NCBI RefSeq assembly: GCF_030445035.2
Contig: NC_080680.1
Coordinates: 116,276,228 to 116,340,227, forward strand
Length of the DNA: 64,000 bases
From: Dasypus novemcinctus
Lineage: Eukaryota; Chordata; Mammalia; Cingulata; Dasypodidae
Direction: 5' to 3'
The notes below the pieces were generated by a model that was not told the DNA's origin, searched no databases, and saw nothing but the letters and a program-made list of their open reading frames with translations. Shown here piece by piece: positions 34,926 to 47,849 of this stretch. Both the position numbers and the translations under genes were made by a program. The stretch's first letter is position 1. Every line of letters begins with the position of its first letter.

Positions 34926-36883
34926 TACGAGAATAATTTTCATTGTTTCAAGCATTAATATTAAGAGTTTGACATATTGGTCTGTTTTCTTTTATTAGCA
35001 GCTATGTAAGTTAGGGGAAGCATGGAGAGATTGAGAGGTGATGAGGTTTTGTTTATTATTATTATTATTATAACTGGAATAATGAAAATGCTCTAATAAT
35101 GACTGAATTGATGAATGCACAACTCTGTGATTATACCAAATACCATTGTCTGTTCACTTTAGACGGATTGACTGTTTTATTAATATGTATCAATAAAATT
35201 GACTTGTTAATAAAAGGCTTATGGGCTGAAAAAATCTTGTCTACACATGTACAAGCAATGTCACATAATACTATGTTTCTACTTTCTCCCAGCTCCTGTG
35301 TCCTCACTTATGTTTTGGGGTTAACAGAAGCTCATTAGGATGGTCCCAGTTAGCTATGATTACATATGCTAAGATGATGGCACGTAGGAGGAACTTAAAA
35401 CACATTTGACTCCCTGTTGGGTCATAATAAATTGTAATTAAAAGAGGAGGATTAAAACCTTGTTTGAAAACCACATTGTTTTGGTTATTTCTTTTAAATT
35501 AGAAAATTGAAAAAAAAAAAGTTACATTCTTAGGCATCCCAAGTCCAAATGCCACATCTATATTATAGGCAAGTGACCCAGGACTCCATGGCTTTTCTTT
35601 ACCTGAAAAGTGACCAGTAGCATTTCTTTACCTGTAGTCCAGCTTTCTTTATCTGAAAAGTGACCAGTAGCATTTCCATAGATTTAATGGGTAAATTCAA
35701 TGATATGCTACTGTGAAAGCACTTTGCAAGCTGCAAGGCCTATCCAAATGTGTGTTAATTCATTCATTAAAAACATACACAGCAACAGCGTTGCATGTGA
35801 TGGTCATATTGCAGGGATTGGTGGTGAGACAGAAGTGAAGAAATGGAATTATTTAGAAGTCTTATTTCTTTATATACAAGAATTTATACAAGTATTTCAG
35901 CATTTGTTAAACAGCTTAATCTTCTTCTTTCATATGATTTAAAAATTTTAAAGCTTCAAGGGAATTCTGTCCTAAGCTATTATACTTCCATTTTAGAAAC
36001 AAGGAATGTGATACTGAGAGAAAATCAGTTACTTACTAGTATTCTGTGCATAATTGATGGTGTGTAGGAAGCAAGTGTTGACTGACTTTTGGGCTCACCC
36101 TGTTTCCAAAGCAATGCATTATCTCAGATGGGGAATTGTATACTGTGTAAATCTTACCCAGTTTAATGACAATCACAGAGAGACTGCAGACTTGGTTGGG
36201 TGATTAAACCAAACAGAACCACAGGCATGTTGAGAATATGACATCCACAGACTTGGTATACTGTGCATTGTTTCTGCTACTAATGAAAGCACTTGATAAA
36301 ATGCAGAGGTAGCTGTCATAGATGCTGAGATGTATTTGTTCTTTTCTGGGAACAACTGTTAGCCACAACTAATCCATGTCAGTAGTAAACAAAATAAAAC
36401 AGAGCTAAGGGGCCTGTGGAGACTTCTGTCTGCACACAGTTTTCTCTCTGTACCATAAATAACACTGACCAAAGCTCACACTGGATCTCAGGGGTCCTTG
36501 GGGCACTAAAACACAAAGCTACTGATCACAAATGATCTTGGACCGAGGGACTTGCAGAAAAGAATCACAGAAGAGGTTGTTTGTGTTCATTCATACTGAG
36601 AGAGTTAAATATAGAAATAATACTTTTGTCATAATTAATTTTAGTATAATAATTATTTTATAGATAAGTCTACAATAATATAGCAAAGCTATAGAAAAAT
36701 GTTTCAAACATCATGGTTGCAACTACTGCTAGAAATAGTCAAATAATTGAATTACGTTTTCAGCAAATTATAAGTCCAATAATAGGGCTCGAAGTGTTTG
36801 GCTACTCAAGAAATGAGAGTTAACATACCTGCTTTGCAGGCTAGGGCACCAGACAATGGAATTCTAATTTTCTCTTTCTCTTT
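34926..36883. other. Intergenic; short tandem duplication, no gene
   Basis: A 50-base unit is repeated at 35,591-35,640 and 35,641-35,690, sharing 'ctgaaaagtgaccagtag' and 'catttc'. A weak MIR-like core is at about 35,985-36,040. An ATT trinucleotide run is near 35,053-35,071. Confidence 0.45.
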
Positions 36884-37859
36884 GCAAAAAAGAGCCGGGA
36901 TGTTATCAGAGAGGTTGCCCTTATGCACACCTCAGCAGAGTCCCAGAGACAGATAAAGTAGATACAACCACAGGTATTAGTTCTTCTGAGGACTACAGAG
37001 ACCCACAGGTTCTATGGTCATGGCAGATGGAGTTCAGTGCCATGTCACTTGGCCTACTTTGGAGTTTGTGTTTCTGTGTGATGGAGCTAGACTCACATGT
37101 GATCTTTTTTCACAAGCCTCTCCTGTTACTTTTACCAGACTTGTGATTGGCATTGGGGTTTAGTCTATACCCAGGGGACCTGAATCTCTGGACTGTCCAT
37201 GTGATAGCCAGGCCCTGAGCCTCAACAGACTTGCAACTCCTACACTCTGGTTTATTGGACTTACCCCACTCAGCTAATATGGAGGTGAAGAAGGTCAACC
37301 ACCACACCATGGAGCCAAGGGTGCCTACAACTGAAAGCAGGAGAATTGCATCCATCATCCATGTGGAATCTAAGCTCCCTTTTGATATAGTTGTGGAGTG
37401 GACACAATCATTCCAGGGTCCACAGGATGGAGGAATAGAGTATGGATTAGAGTAGACTTACTGATATTCTATTCATGAACTATTGTGATTAATAATTGAA
37501 AAAAAATGTAGCATTGATGTGGAGAAAGTGACCATGGTAGCTGCTGAGGGTAGGTAGTGGGAAGAAGAGATGTGATGTGGGGGCATTTTCAGGACTTGGA
37601 GTTATCCTGGGTGGTACTGTGGGGACAGTTACCAGGCATTGTATGTCCTCCCATGGCCCACTGGGTGGACTGGGGGAGAGTGTAAACTACAATGACCATG
37701 TGGTGCAGCAGTGCTCAGAGATGTATTCACCAAGTGCAATGAATGTCCCATGATGATGGAGGAGGTTGTTGTTATGGGAGGAGTGGGGTGAGGGGGTGGG
37801 GGGTATATGGGGACCTCATATTTTTTGAATATGACACTAAAAAATAAATAAAGACAAAA

Positions 37860-37915
<56 letters not shown>

Positions 37916-37918
37916 AAG
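36884..37918 (+). mobile_element. L1 3'-UTR copy, ~1.0 kb, AAAT-rich tail
   Basis: Starts at 'gagccgggatgttatcagag', the same point of the family where the copy at 43,766 starts. It runs through the shared UTR to the G-rich segment and the A-rich tail, ending in a pure TAAA microsatellite (37,861-37,917). The antisense frame at 37,110-37,358 is the one described at 24,483-24,761. Confidence 0.88.
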
Positions 37919-39892
37919 GAGGGCAATCTCTGCCTGAGAGCATTCTTGGAAAATTACCCTGACAGTGGCCTATTTGCAATTAGGGAAATTAGCTATATCC
38001 AGTTAAAACATAGAACACCTATGAAATGATATCCCTAATTTGAAACACAGTATTTATAAAAAAAGAATTTAGACTACAATATAATTTATGTACTTCTGGG
38101 TCTGAGCAATGGTTTCCTTTCCTTGATTTGAGATTAGCCTTCTTCCCGAAGAGCTACTTTGTTTTATAGCCTCAAGAAATACTCGCCACTTTGTGTATAA
38201 ATGTGTATGAATGTGTATAAAGGTTGAATAAAGGGGCTGTTTATGAGTATTATATAGCAAACAAATGCTGTAATTATTTTTTCAAGTTTCCACTTACCAG
38301 TAGATTATTCCTCAGTTTTAACTGAGAGATGAAGTTTTTTAATACGTTCGATTTTCAGGCCCAGAGTTTCTAGTTCAGTTTCAGAAGAAAAGCTGAAAGA
38401 TGCCCCCATGGGTTCTTGGGGTGTTCTTTGTGACCCCAGTATTTCTTGACATTTTGAGCTCTGGGAACATGCTTTAAAGGACCATCCATTAGCACAGCAA
38501 GGCCACTTAAATTCTTTGTGAGGAGGGAGGGCATCCAATATTTGCAACAAATTAAAGTTAGAAATATAAACATGGAGGATTAGAAACTTTCCAAAACTCC
38601 AGGGACAATGTCCTACAGACTCAATTACGACAGTCGTATTCTTTAGTAATGCCACTCAAATAAGAAACAAATATTGCAGTACATTTTATCCCAATATTTG
38701 AAGGTTTTAAGATTCAAATAAACAAAATAATGTTTAATTAGCTTTGCTGTTTCTGTTTTGAAATGATCTACCTGAAAAACTTCCCATGAATAAAAGCATA
38801 AATTGCCTTCATTTTCATAGTGTTTTCAGATAGCTAATGGGGTTCTCAGGACTTGACCCTGAGATAGTACAATTATCCATACCATACAGACAGAGGGCCT
38901 GAGACAAGCAATTTGGAATTGTTTGCTGAAATATGTAGATGATAGAGGAAAAAAAGCTCATATACATCCTTTGTGTTTCCAGCTCCTGCATTCCATCTGC
39001 AGCAACACCCTGCCTCTCACTGAGAAGAGCTTCCGATGAGCTTTGAGTATCAGTTCCATCCATGAATACAGGAAAGTACAGTTAGAAGAATGGAAACAAT
39101 TTAGATCAACAATTAAATGTCAGTAAAAATAAAAACTGAGCTATAATTCTCTGTAGATACAAATCAGGTATGATGTGCATGCATAATTATTTATTAAGAA
39201 CAATTCCTCTTTACACTTAATGTCATGGGTTTGCAACCAAACCCATCATTTGTCTCAGAAATGCACATTCCTTTCTCAAAGTTTTTCTCTGAAAGCTTTG
39301 TCAGATGATCCCACTTTTCAAATTGGTAATTTCTCCTTAACCCCCAAACACATTTTTCTTTCATTCATTCTATATGCAATAAATGAAGTTGTTCAGACAC
39401 CTTGCCTTCAATGCCAAATATTAATAGCCTAACACCAATTGATTCAGTGACTATCTCCATGCATTTACCTGTCTTTAATTTATCTGATCCTTATTTGTGT
39501 TGTATGAGATATATGACATTATTATCTTACAGATTTGGTTATTCGCAGGGGTGGGTAAAAAGTAAGGTATCTTTTGATATTATATGTTTCCTAAGGGGTG
39601 GGGTGCTGGGAATCATTTCCCAGCCTGGTAGAGTATATACTCTTACCCACTAGAGATACTTGATAAAAAGAATAATAGACTAGAAAGGGTGGATGTACAA
39701 GACTTGCAGTCTTGTATTCTGTGTTATTAGGTAGTTACTGAAGTGCTCAACCAATCACAATGTAACTGTATTCAAGACTGAGTGTCAGCTCTCCAGCTGT
39801 GAGCCTTTGAGTTATGGAAGTACATCTGGATTCTCTGTTTTATTCCACTGATTCACCTATATACTTATTATGTCTCTACCACATTGGGTTTA
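37919..39892. other. Intergenic, nothing recognised
   Basis: No repeat or gene that I can place. Minus-strand frames at 38,305-38,655 (116 codons) and 38,815-39,063 (82 codons) match no known family and look like chance. Confidence 0.4.
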
Positions 39893-41757
39893 AATTTTTT
39901 TTTTTATTTTTATAGAAGCTTTAGATTACATAAATGTTACATAAAAAACATAGGGGATCCCGTATGCCCCAACTCTTCCACTCCTACATTTTCCCGCATA
40001 ACAACATCCTTCATTAGTGTGGTACATTTCCTACAATTGATGAACATATATTGAATCATTTCTACTAACCATGGACTATAGTTTACGTTATAGTTTTACA
40101 CTCTGTCCTGCACAATTTTGTAGGTTATGACAAAATACATAATGGCTTGTATCCATCATTGCAATGCCATACAGGACAATTCCAATGTCCCAAAAATGTC
40201 CCCATATTACACCTATTCTTCCCTCTCCTTGCTCTCAGAACCTCTGGTGGCCACTGTCTTTGTATCATTGATAAAAATTCTTCCATTGCTGCAATGATAA
40301 TAAGTCTATAATAGAATAACGATAAGTCTACTTTAGTCCATTGTTCATTTCCCAGTCTTGAGGATTTTGGGATGGATACCACATTGTTTTGATTATTGTA
40401 GTTTTGTGATATGTTTTTAAATTGGGATGTTTGACTTTTCCAAGTTTTTCCTTCTTTTTAAAAATTGTGTTGGCTATTCTGGATCCTTTACAGTTCCATA
40501 TGAATTTTTGCATCAGATTATTTCCATTTTTGCAAAAAAGGCATTTGAAATTTTGATAGGTATTGCATTGGATCTATAAATCTATTTGGTGAGTATTGCC
40601 ATTTTAAGAATTTTAAGTCTTCCAACCCATGTTCTGAATTTATTTCCATTTATTTAGGTCTTCTTTAATTTCTATCAGAAATGATTTGTGGTTTTCACAG
40701 TAAAAATCTTGTATCTTCTTGGCTAAACTTATTCCCAAGTATTTTTTTTTAAAATGACATATGACATTATACATGAAATTGGTTTCTTAATTTCTTTTTT
40801 GGATTGCTCATTGTTAGTGTATGGAAATAAAAACATTATTGTATGTTGATCTTGAACCCTGCAACTTTGCTGAATTCAATTATTAGCCCTAAAAGAGTGT
40901 TTTTGTAAATATGTTTTAGGATTTTCAGTATATTAGGTTATGTCATTTGCAACCAAAGACTGTTTTACTTATTTATTTCCAATTTAAATGCTATTAATTA
41001 TTGTCTTATTGTTCTGGCTAGAAATTCCAGTGCAGTGTTCTATAGAAGTGGTGTGAGTGACATCTTTATTCCTTATCCTAGAGGAAATCTGTCAGTGTTT
41101 CATCATTGAATATGATATTATCTCTGAGTTTTTCATAAATGCCCTTCATGATATTGAAGAAGCTCTCTATATTCCTACCTTGCTAAATGGTTTTTTTTTT
41201 TCCCAAATAATTTAGGGGTATCGAATGTTGCCAAATGATTTTTCTGCATCAATTGAGATGGTCATGTGTGATGTGTTCCCTTCATTCTAAATTAATGTGG
41301 AGTGTTACATTGACTGATATTCTTATGTTGAATATATTAATACATTAATAGGATGAATCCCACTCCCTGGTCATGGTGTATAATCCATTAAACATTCTGT
41401 TCAATTTGGTTTGCTGATTCTTAGAAGATGTTTTTATCTATCTGCATAAGTGATATTGGTCTGTAGTTTTCTTTTTCTGTAGCATCTTTGTCTGCCTTGG
41501 ATATCATAGTAAAACAGAGTTCACAGAATAAGTTTTGAAGTGTTCCTTCCTCTTCTATTTTTTAGAATAGTTTGAGCAGGATTGATGTTACTTCTTCTTT
41601 AAACATTGGGTAAAAATGCAGATCTACAGGTGAAAACTCAGTTTTGTTTACATGGAAAGGTCTAAATTATTTGAAGGGTATTTTGAAAGATTATTTTGCT
41701 GGATATAGAATTCTTTGTTGACACTTTCCTTTGAACTCTTCAAATATGTCATATGTT
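39893..41757 (-). mobile_element. Old antisense L1: 3' end and ORF2 part
   Basis: 39,893-40,385 is an L1 3' end (aacataggggatcccgtatg and following). From about 40,386 the sequence is ORF2 in reverse: minus frame 40,328-40,513 reads MQKFIWNCKGSRIA, the RT region follows (about 40,860-41,500), and the text at 41,370 ('tcatggtgtataatcc') is the usual antisense RT signature. The ORF2 C-terminal third is missing. This is an older subfamily than the 19,557 copy. It continues in pieces at 42,437-43,100 and 47,008-47,840. Confidence 0.8.
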
Positions 41758-42436
41758 TAAGTTTGATAAAGACTTCCAATGTAATATACCTGAAATGGGT
41801 TGGCTTTTGCAATGGGAATTTATTAAATTAAAAGCTAACATTTCTGAGGCTGTGAAAATGTCCGAATTAAGGCATCATCAGAGATGCTGTCTCACCAAGG
41901 GTCAATTGCTGGTGATTCTGGACTCCTACCATGTGGCAAGGCATAATGTTGGCTCTGCCTCTCTCTGCCTTCTCCTTCAGGCTCACTTTCTCCCTGAGCT
42001 CACCTGTGGGCGATCAGGTGCATGACTGGGCATAATGCCAATCCACTCTTCCCTCTCCTGTCCTCTCTTCTCTGTCTCTATTCTTCAGCTTCTTGTTCTT
42101 GGTGGGTCTTCTCTCTCAGCCTCTTGCAGGCCTCTTTCTGAGTGCCTGTGCTCTGCTGATTCCAACCTCCAGCCTCCAGGCTGTTTCTCTGTGTCTGTGC
42201 AGCTCTTTTCTGATGTCTGCGGCTTTTAAATATTCTACTTATAATGAACTCCAGTAAGAGGATTAAAGCCCACCCTGGGTCATGCAATCTAATCAAAGGC
42301 CTTTAACCAAAATGATCTAATCAAAATTGATCTAAGCAAAAGGTCATTTAACTTATCTAATTTCATCACTGGTTCACAGCAGATTTAAGAACACAGTTTT
42401 CTGGGGTCCACATAAAAGACTCAAACCAACTCATCC
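41758..42436 (-). mobile_element. Solo LTR fossil, ERVL-MaLR-like (minus)
   Basis: The reverse complement starts 'tgagttggtttgagtctttt' and ends in the 'aagtctttatcaaactta' region, matching the LTRs at 43,101 and 46,485 in layout. It lies inside the old antisense L1. Non-coding, broken, old. Confidence 0.7.
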
Positions 42437-43095
42437 CATTGTGTTTTGGCCTCCAAGCTATAAATCTTACCCGAGGTTCCCTTGTCCATGACAATACTTC
42501 AATCTTGCTCCTTTCATGATTTTTCTTTTTCTTTTGACTATTGGATTATAACATTTTTTATATGGAACTCCTTGAATTTATCCTACTTTGATTTCACTGA
42601 ACTTCTTGGATGTGTAGATCCATGTGTTTCACCAAGTTTGGGAAATTGTTGACCATTATTTCTTCAAGTATTCTTTCTTCCTTTTTCCATCTCCTCTCCT
42701 TCTGGATCTCCCTTTATGCTTATGTTGCTGTGCTTGATGTTGTTATACAGGTCTTTTAGGCTCTATTCATTTTCCTCCATTCCTTTTCTTTAAACTCTTC
42801 AGATTGTATAATCTCAATAGACCCATTTTCAAGTTTGCTTATTCTTTCTCCCACCTGCTGAGATCTGCAGTTGAACCCCAATAGTGCTTTTTTTCATATC
42901 TCTTATTGTGCTATTCAACTAAAAAAATTCCATTTGGTTTCTTTCAGAATCTCTAACTTTTCATTAATGTTATTTATTTGAGATATGCTTCTCAAGGTTT
43001 CCTTTAGATCTTTGTTAATGACTTCCTTTAGCTCCATGAGTATATTTTAAATAGTTAATTTGAAGTCTTTGATTAGTACTTCAATGTCTGTGTTC
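42437..43095 (-). mobile_element. Old antisense L1, 5' region
   Basis: 'gaacttcttggatgtgtaga', 'gggaaattgttgaccattat' and 'ctttaaactcttcagattgt' are typical of antisense old-L1 sequence upstream of ORF2. In line with the pieces on either side, so one L1 opened by later insertions. Confidence 0.7.
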
Positions 43096-43765
43096 CTCAG
43101 TGTGGCAGTTTGAAGATTTTGTGGACACATAATTTTGTGGAAATTATATTCTTAATTTAATCTTTTCCTGTGTATATAAACATATTTTAGAAGGGTCCTT
43201 TTGATTAAAATTACCCCAGTTAAGGACCTTTGACTAGAATGCATGGCTCAGAGTGAGTCTTAATCCTCTTACTGGAGTCCTTTATAAATGGAAGAATTAA
43301 AAACTGGAGACAAAGAAAAGAAAAGAAAAAAAAAAAAGCAGCAGAGACACACAGGAACTCAGTGAGAAATGCCCAGAGACTGAGAGAGAAGGCCCTGGGA
43401 GCTTGAGGTTGGAGTCGATGGAGCACAGAGAGAGAAGGACACTTTCTCCAGAAGCTGAACTCTGCAAGGTCCAGAAGAGAGGCAAGAATTGAGTGGATGC
43501 CATCATGTTCCTGATTGTCTACTGTCAAAGCTCAGCAAGAAAACCTATTCTGATGATGCCTTTGTTTAGACAATTTCACAGCCTCAAAACTGTAAGCTTG
43601 TAAGTTAATAAGTCCCCATTATAAAAGCCTACCCATTTATGGTAAATTTCATTGGCAGGCTTTATCAAACTAAAGGAGAAATTGGTACCAAAAGAATGGG
43701 GTGAGTCTGATATGCAAATACCAAAAATGTTAAAAAGGACTTTTAATTGGGTAAGGGGAAGATTC

Positions 43766-44790
43766 AGGAAGAAGAGCTGGGAGGTTATCAGAGGGGTTGG
43801 CCTTATGCACACCTCAGCAGAGTCCCAGAGACAGATAAAGTAGATACAACCCCAGGTATTGGTTCTTCTGAGGGCTACAGAGATCCACAGGTTCTAGGGT
43901 CATGGAAGATGGAGTTTAGTGCCATGTCAGTTGGCCCTACTTTGGAGTTTGTGTTTCTGTGTGATGGAGCTGGACTCAGATGTGATCTTTTTTCACAAGC
44001 CTCTCCTGTTACTTTTACCAGAACTGTAGTTGGTGCTGGGGTTTAATATATACCCAGGGGATCTGAATCTCTGGACTGACCATATGATAGCCAGGCCCTG
44101 AGCCTCAACAGACTTCAGCTCCTACACTCTGGTTTGTCTTACCCCACTCAGCTAACAAGGAGTTGAAGAAGGTCAACCACCACACCAGGGAGCCAGGAGT
44201 GCCTACAACTGAAAGCAGGAGTATTGCATCCAGCATCCATGTGGAATCTAAGCCCCCTCTTGATATAGATGTGGAGTGGACACAACCATTCCAGGGTCCA
44301 CAGGATGGAGGAATAGAATATGGATGAGAGTGGACTTATTGATATTCTATTCATGAACTATTGTGATTAGTAATTGAAGAAAATGTGGCACTGGTGTGGA
44401 GAAAATGGCCATGGTGGCTGCCGGGTGTGGGGAATGGGAGGAAGAGATGAGATGTGGAGGCATTTTCAGGACTTGGTGTTGTCCTGGGTGATGCTGCTGG
44501 GACAGTTGCTGGAAATTGTATGTCCTCCCATGGCCCATTGGATGGAAAGTGGGAGAGTGTGGGCTATGATGTGGACCATTGACCATGAGGTGCAGTGGTG
44601 CTCAGAGATGTATTCACCAAATGCAATGAATGTCTCATGATGATGGAGGAGATTGTTGCTATGGGGGGAGGAGTGGGGTGAAGGGGGTGGGGGGTATATT
44701 GGGACCTAATATTTTTTTGAATGTAATATTAAAAAAATAAATAAAGACAAAAAAAACTGGAAAAAAAAAGAAAAAGTCTAGATTGCTTTG
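43766..44790 (+). mobile_element. L1 3'-UTR copy inside the MaLR fossil
   Basis: Starts at 'gagctgggaggttatcagag', the same internal point as the copy at 36,884, and ends in an A-rich tail after the G-rich segment. It splits the internal region of the LTR fossil, so it is the younger of the two. Confidence 0.87.
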
Positions 44791-45965
44791 AAAAGACTGT
44801 TTTTAGAAATATGAACACTAAAGATGTTTTCAATGAAGATTTAGACAGAAATGATGAAGGTGTAATTGCAAACTGGAAGGAAGGTAATTCTTGCTCTAAA
44901 GCTGCAGAGAACTTGACAAAATAGACTATGGATGTTAGACAAAAGGCAGAATTTGAAATCAATAGATGAGCTTAGCTATTTAGCTGAGGAGGAATCCAAA
45001 CTAAATGTGGAAAGCATAGTGTGCCTTCTCCTTGCAGCATATTGTAAAATCAGAAAGGAAAGGGATATACTGAGAACGGAACTCCTGGGCACAACGAAAG
45101 CAAACATTGATTGTCTGGACATTAATTGTCATTTTCTAACTATCCAGGAGAATAGTGCCGCATGTGAAGCCTGAACATAGAAACAGTCAGTTTTTTCAGT
45201 GTAAATCAGAATTGGAAATGCAATTATCCAAGTAGTACCTGTAGAAGGTCTTACTGTCTGATAGTTTGAACTCCTTTTTAGTGTGTGTGGAAACAATTTT
45301 CTTTTGAGAGATCTATATGAACAGAACCATTGCTAGCCTGAATTAAAAGTGACAGAAAAGGGAGAGATTGAAGGAAAATGACTTCAAATCCAATATGATG
45401 GAATCTGAGGTCTAGACTAAAGACATCTTCTTGACCCTAGAGAGCAGACCCACCATTGTGTGTGGAAAAGGTGAGTGTGCCCACAGCTTGAAGAGGGTCG
45501 GCCTTCTACCCCATTGTTCAGGAAGAGTGTTGCTGTCCCTGGCTTCAGAGAGGGTGGAGCACATTTCCTATGGATTGGGGAGAGTTTGGCCCATACTCCA
45601 CCTCTTCTGAGGTGGTTGAGTCTGTGTTTCAGAAATTGGGAAGAGTCTGACCATTACCCCTGTGTTCCAGAGGGTAGAGCCTGGAATTCTACCACTACCC
45701 TAATGCTTGATGATGGTGAAGCTGAGAACATAGCCACTGGGAAAGCCCATGGAAAGGGTTGAAACCCTGAGGACAAGAAACCATGGTTCTATAGATGACT
45801 TTCAGACTGTGAAATCTAATGGAGGATGCCCTGCAGGTTTTGGGAACTGTTTGGGACCCATGACTCCTGGTTTCCTTCCAATTTCTTCCCATAGGAATGG
45901 AAATATTTATTCTATGACTTTCCTTCCCTTGTATATTAGAAGCAGATAACTGGTTTTCTAAGTTT

Positions 45966-46325
45966 CTTTTTTTTTTTAAGATTTATTTTTTATTTATTTC
46001 CACTCCCCCCCCTCCGTTGTCTGCTCTCTGTGTCCATTTGCTGTGTGTTCTTCTGTGACCACTTCTATCCTTATCAGGAGCACCAGGAATTGGTGTTTTC
46101 TTTTTATTGCATCATCTTGTTGGGTCAGCTCTCTGAGTGTGCAGTGCCATTCTTGGGCAGGCTGCACTTTCTTTCACGCTGGGTGGCTCTCCCTATGGGG
46201 TGCACTCCTTGCGCGTGGAGCTCCCCTATGCGGGGGACACCCCTATGTGTGCATCAGCACTGCACATGGGCCAGCTCCACATGGGTCAAGGAGGCCTAGG
46301 GTTTGAACTGCAGACCTCCTGAGGC
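45966..46325 (-). mobile_element. DAS-type SINE, head truncated (minus)
   Basis: The same body as 2,259-2,714 (ggcaggctgcactttctttc, 'gggtcaaggaggcctagggt') with a T-rich tail at its left. The tRNA-like head is missing, so the copy is 5'-truncated. It is inserted in the MaLR internal region. Confidence 0.85.
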
Positions 46326-47007
46326 AAATTTTGCCCCAGAACAGACTACATGCCAATAACTGATTTTTATGAGACTTATACTTAATACTGTTACTATAAT
46401 GATTTAAGATTTTTGAAGTATTGTGATGGAATGAATATATTTTTCACATGGAAAGACCAGTATTTTGGGGGTCTGGAGGTGGGGTATGGCAGTTTAAAGC
46501 TTAGTGCTTTCCAGGATATCAGGTTCTTAAAGCTAATCCATTCCTGTGTATGTAAACCTACTTTAGGTGGGATTTTTTGTTTAAAGTACTTCAATTAAGG
46601 GTCTTTGAGTAGATTAGGTGACCCAGGGTAAGTCTTAATCCTCTTCCTAGAGTCCTTTATAAACTGAGGAATAAAAAGCTTTATAAAAAGCCACAGACTG
46701 AAAAAAGCTACAGAGACAGAGATGCACCCAAAGGTGAAATCAACAGAACTCAGAAACTGAGAGGAAGCCATGTTAGCCAGAAGCTAAAAGCCACGAGACC
46801 CAGAGGAGAGGGAGTTGTCTAGCTGACACTGCCTATGTCTAACTGCCCACAGCTGCAGCTCAGGGAGAGCTCTTAGCCGGATGCCTTGATTTGGACATTT
46901 TTCTCCCTCTCAGAACTGTATACTTATAAGTTAATAAGACTCCATTGTAAAATCCAACCTGTTTCTGGTATTTACCTTGGCAGGCTTTAGCAACCTGAAA
47001 CACTAAG

Positions 47008-47840
47008 GAACAGTTTCTATTGATTACTTTTGTTTTTCTGTGTTTGGGCTACACTTTCTTGTTTCTATGTAGGTCTTATAACATTTCACTGAAACCTGGA
47101 CATTTAAATATTATTATGTGGCAAATCCTGAAATCAGAATTTTCATTCCCCAGGGTTTGTTTTTGCTACTTCTGTAGTTGTTATTTTTTTATTCAGTTAT
47201 TTTCCTGAACCACTTTTGTGAGGTCTGCATTCTTTGCTGTTTATGACCACTGAGGTCTCTGTTCCATTAGCTTAGTGGTGAGCTAGTCTTTTGAGAGAGA
47301 TTTTCATAAATGCCTGGAACCAAAAATTAAAAAAATGAAAATATCCAGTCTTTGCAGATTGATTCTGTGTATATGGTGAGGCCTGACTCTGATATTCAAC
47401 CAGGTGTTTACAACTCAGCCATAACTTTCACTTCCTGCTTGTGCATAGATTGAAAGTTAGCTGGAGGTGAGAACTTTGCTCTTTTAAATTTCTTTTCTGA
47501 TGTTGCACCCATTCCTGTGCATACATAAGGAAATCTGCATTTCCAGGAATATGTGAGAGTGCTACAAAGTTCTTATTCTCCAAACCATCTCATTCTGTAA
47601 TCTTGCTTTCGAAAAAGTTTGGATTGTTGGTTGTCTTCCCCAACTGCTGTCCCTGGTGCCAGGAGGCAGCATCTAATACATTTGGTTTTAAATGTTTTTG
47701 GCAAATGCTTCCTGGTCAGTCAATTAAACCCCAAGAGAGATCCAATTTAGGTGACATAAAGGCCAGTTTTTTGAGCCAGTTCTTCAGGGAACTTCCAGGT
47801 AGGTTAAAACAAACCACTACAATTTTTAATGATTAAAGTC
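47008..47840 (-). mobile_element. Old antisense L1, 5'-most part
   Basis: 'gggctacactttcttgtttc' and 'aacctggacatttaaatatt' are familiar antisense old-L1 text. The right part (from about 47,480) is less certain. The piece resumes the L1 interrupted at 43,100. Confidence 0.6.
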
Positions 47841-47849
47841 CATGCTGGT

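Larger units (their letters stand above)
43101..47002 (+). mobile_element. ERVL-MaLR-type LTR element fossil with both LTRs
   Basis: Parts: 5' LTR 43,101 to about 43,674; a primer-binding-like stretch near 43,682 ('ttggtaccaaaagaatgggg'); an internal region with MST/THE1-like sequence (43,683-43,765 and about 44,790-46,484); and a 3' LTR at 46,485-47,002. The two LTRs are alike over their length but well diverged. Flanks 'ctcag' (43,096-43,100) and 'ctaag' (47,003-47,007) fit a 5-bp target duplication. Broken throughout and without coding capacity, as is usual for MaLR elements. Old by LTR divergence, but younger than the L1 it interrupts. Confidence 0.78.

Noticed and set aside
38305-38655. 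116-codon minus-strand frame
   Set aside because: No recognisable family or conserved motif, and the region shows no other gene signals.
44932-45174. 80-codon open frame with charged sequence
   Set aside because: It lies in the internal region of the ERVL-MaLR fossil, and the surrounding text matches MST/THE1-type internal sequence, so it is not a gene.
47603-47836. 77-codon frame, Cys-rich start
   Set aside because: It lies in what looks like the 5' part of the old antisense L1, with no protein family match.
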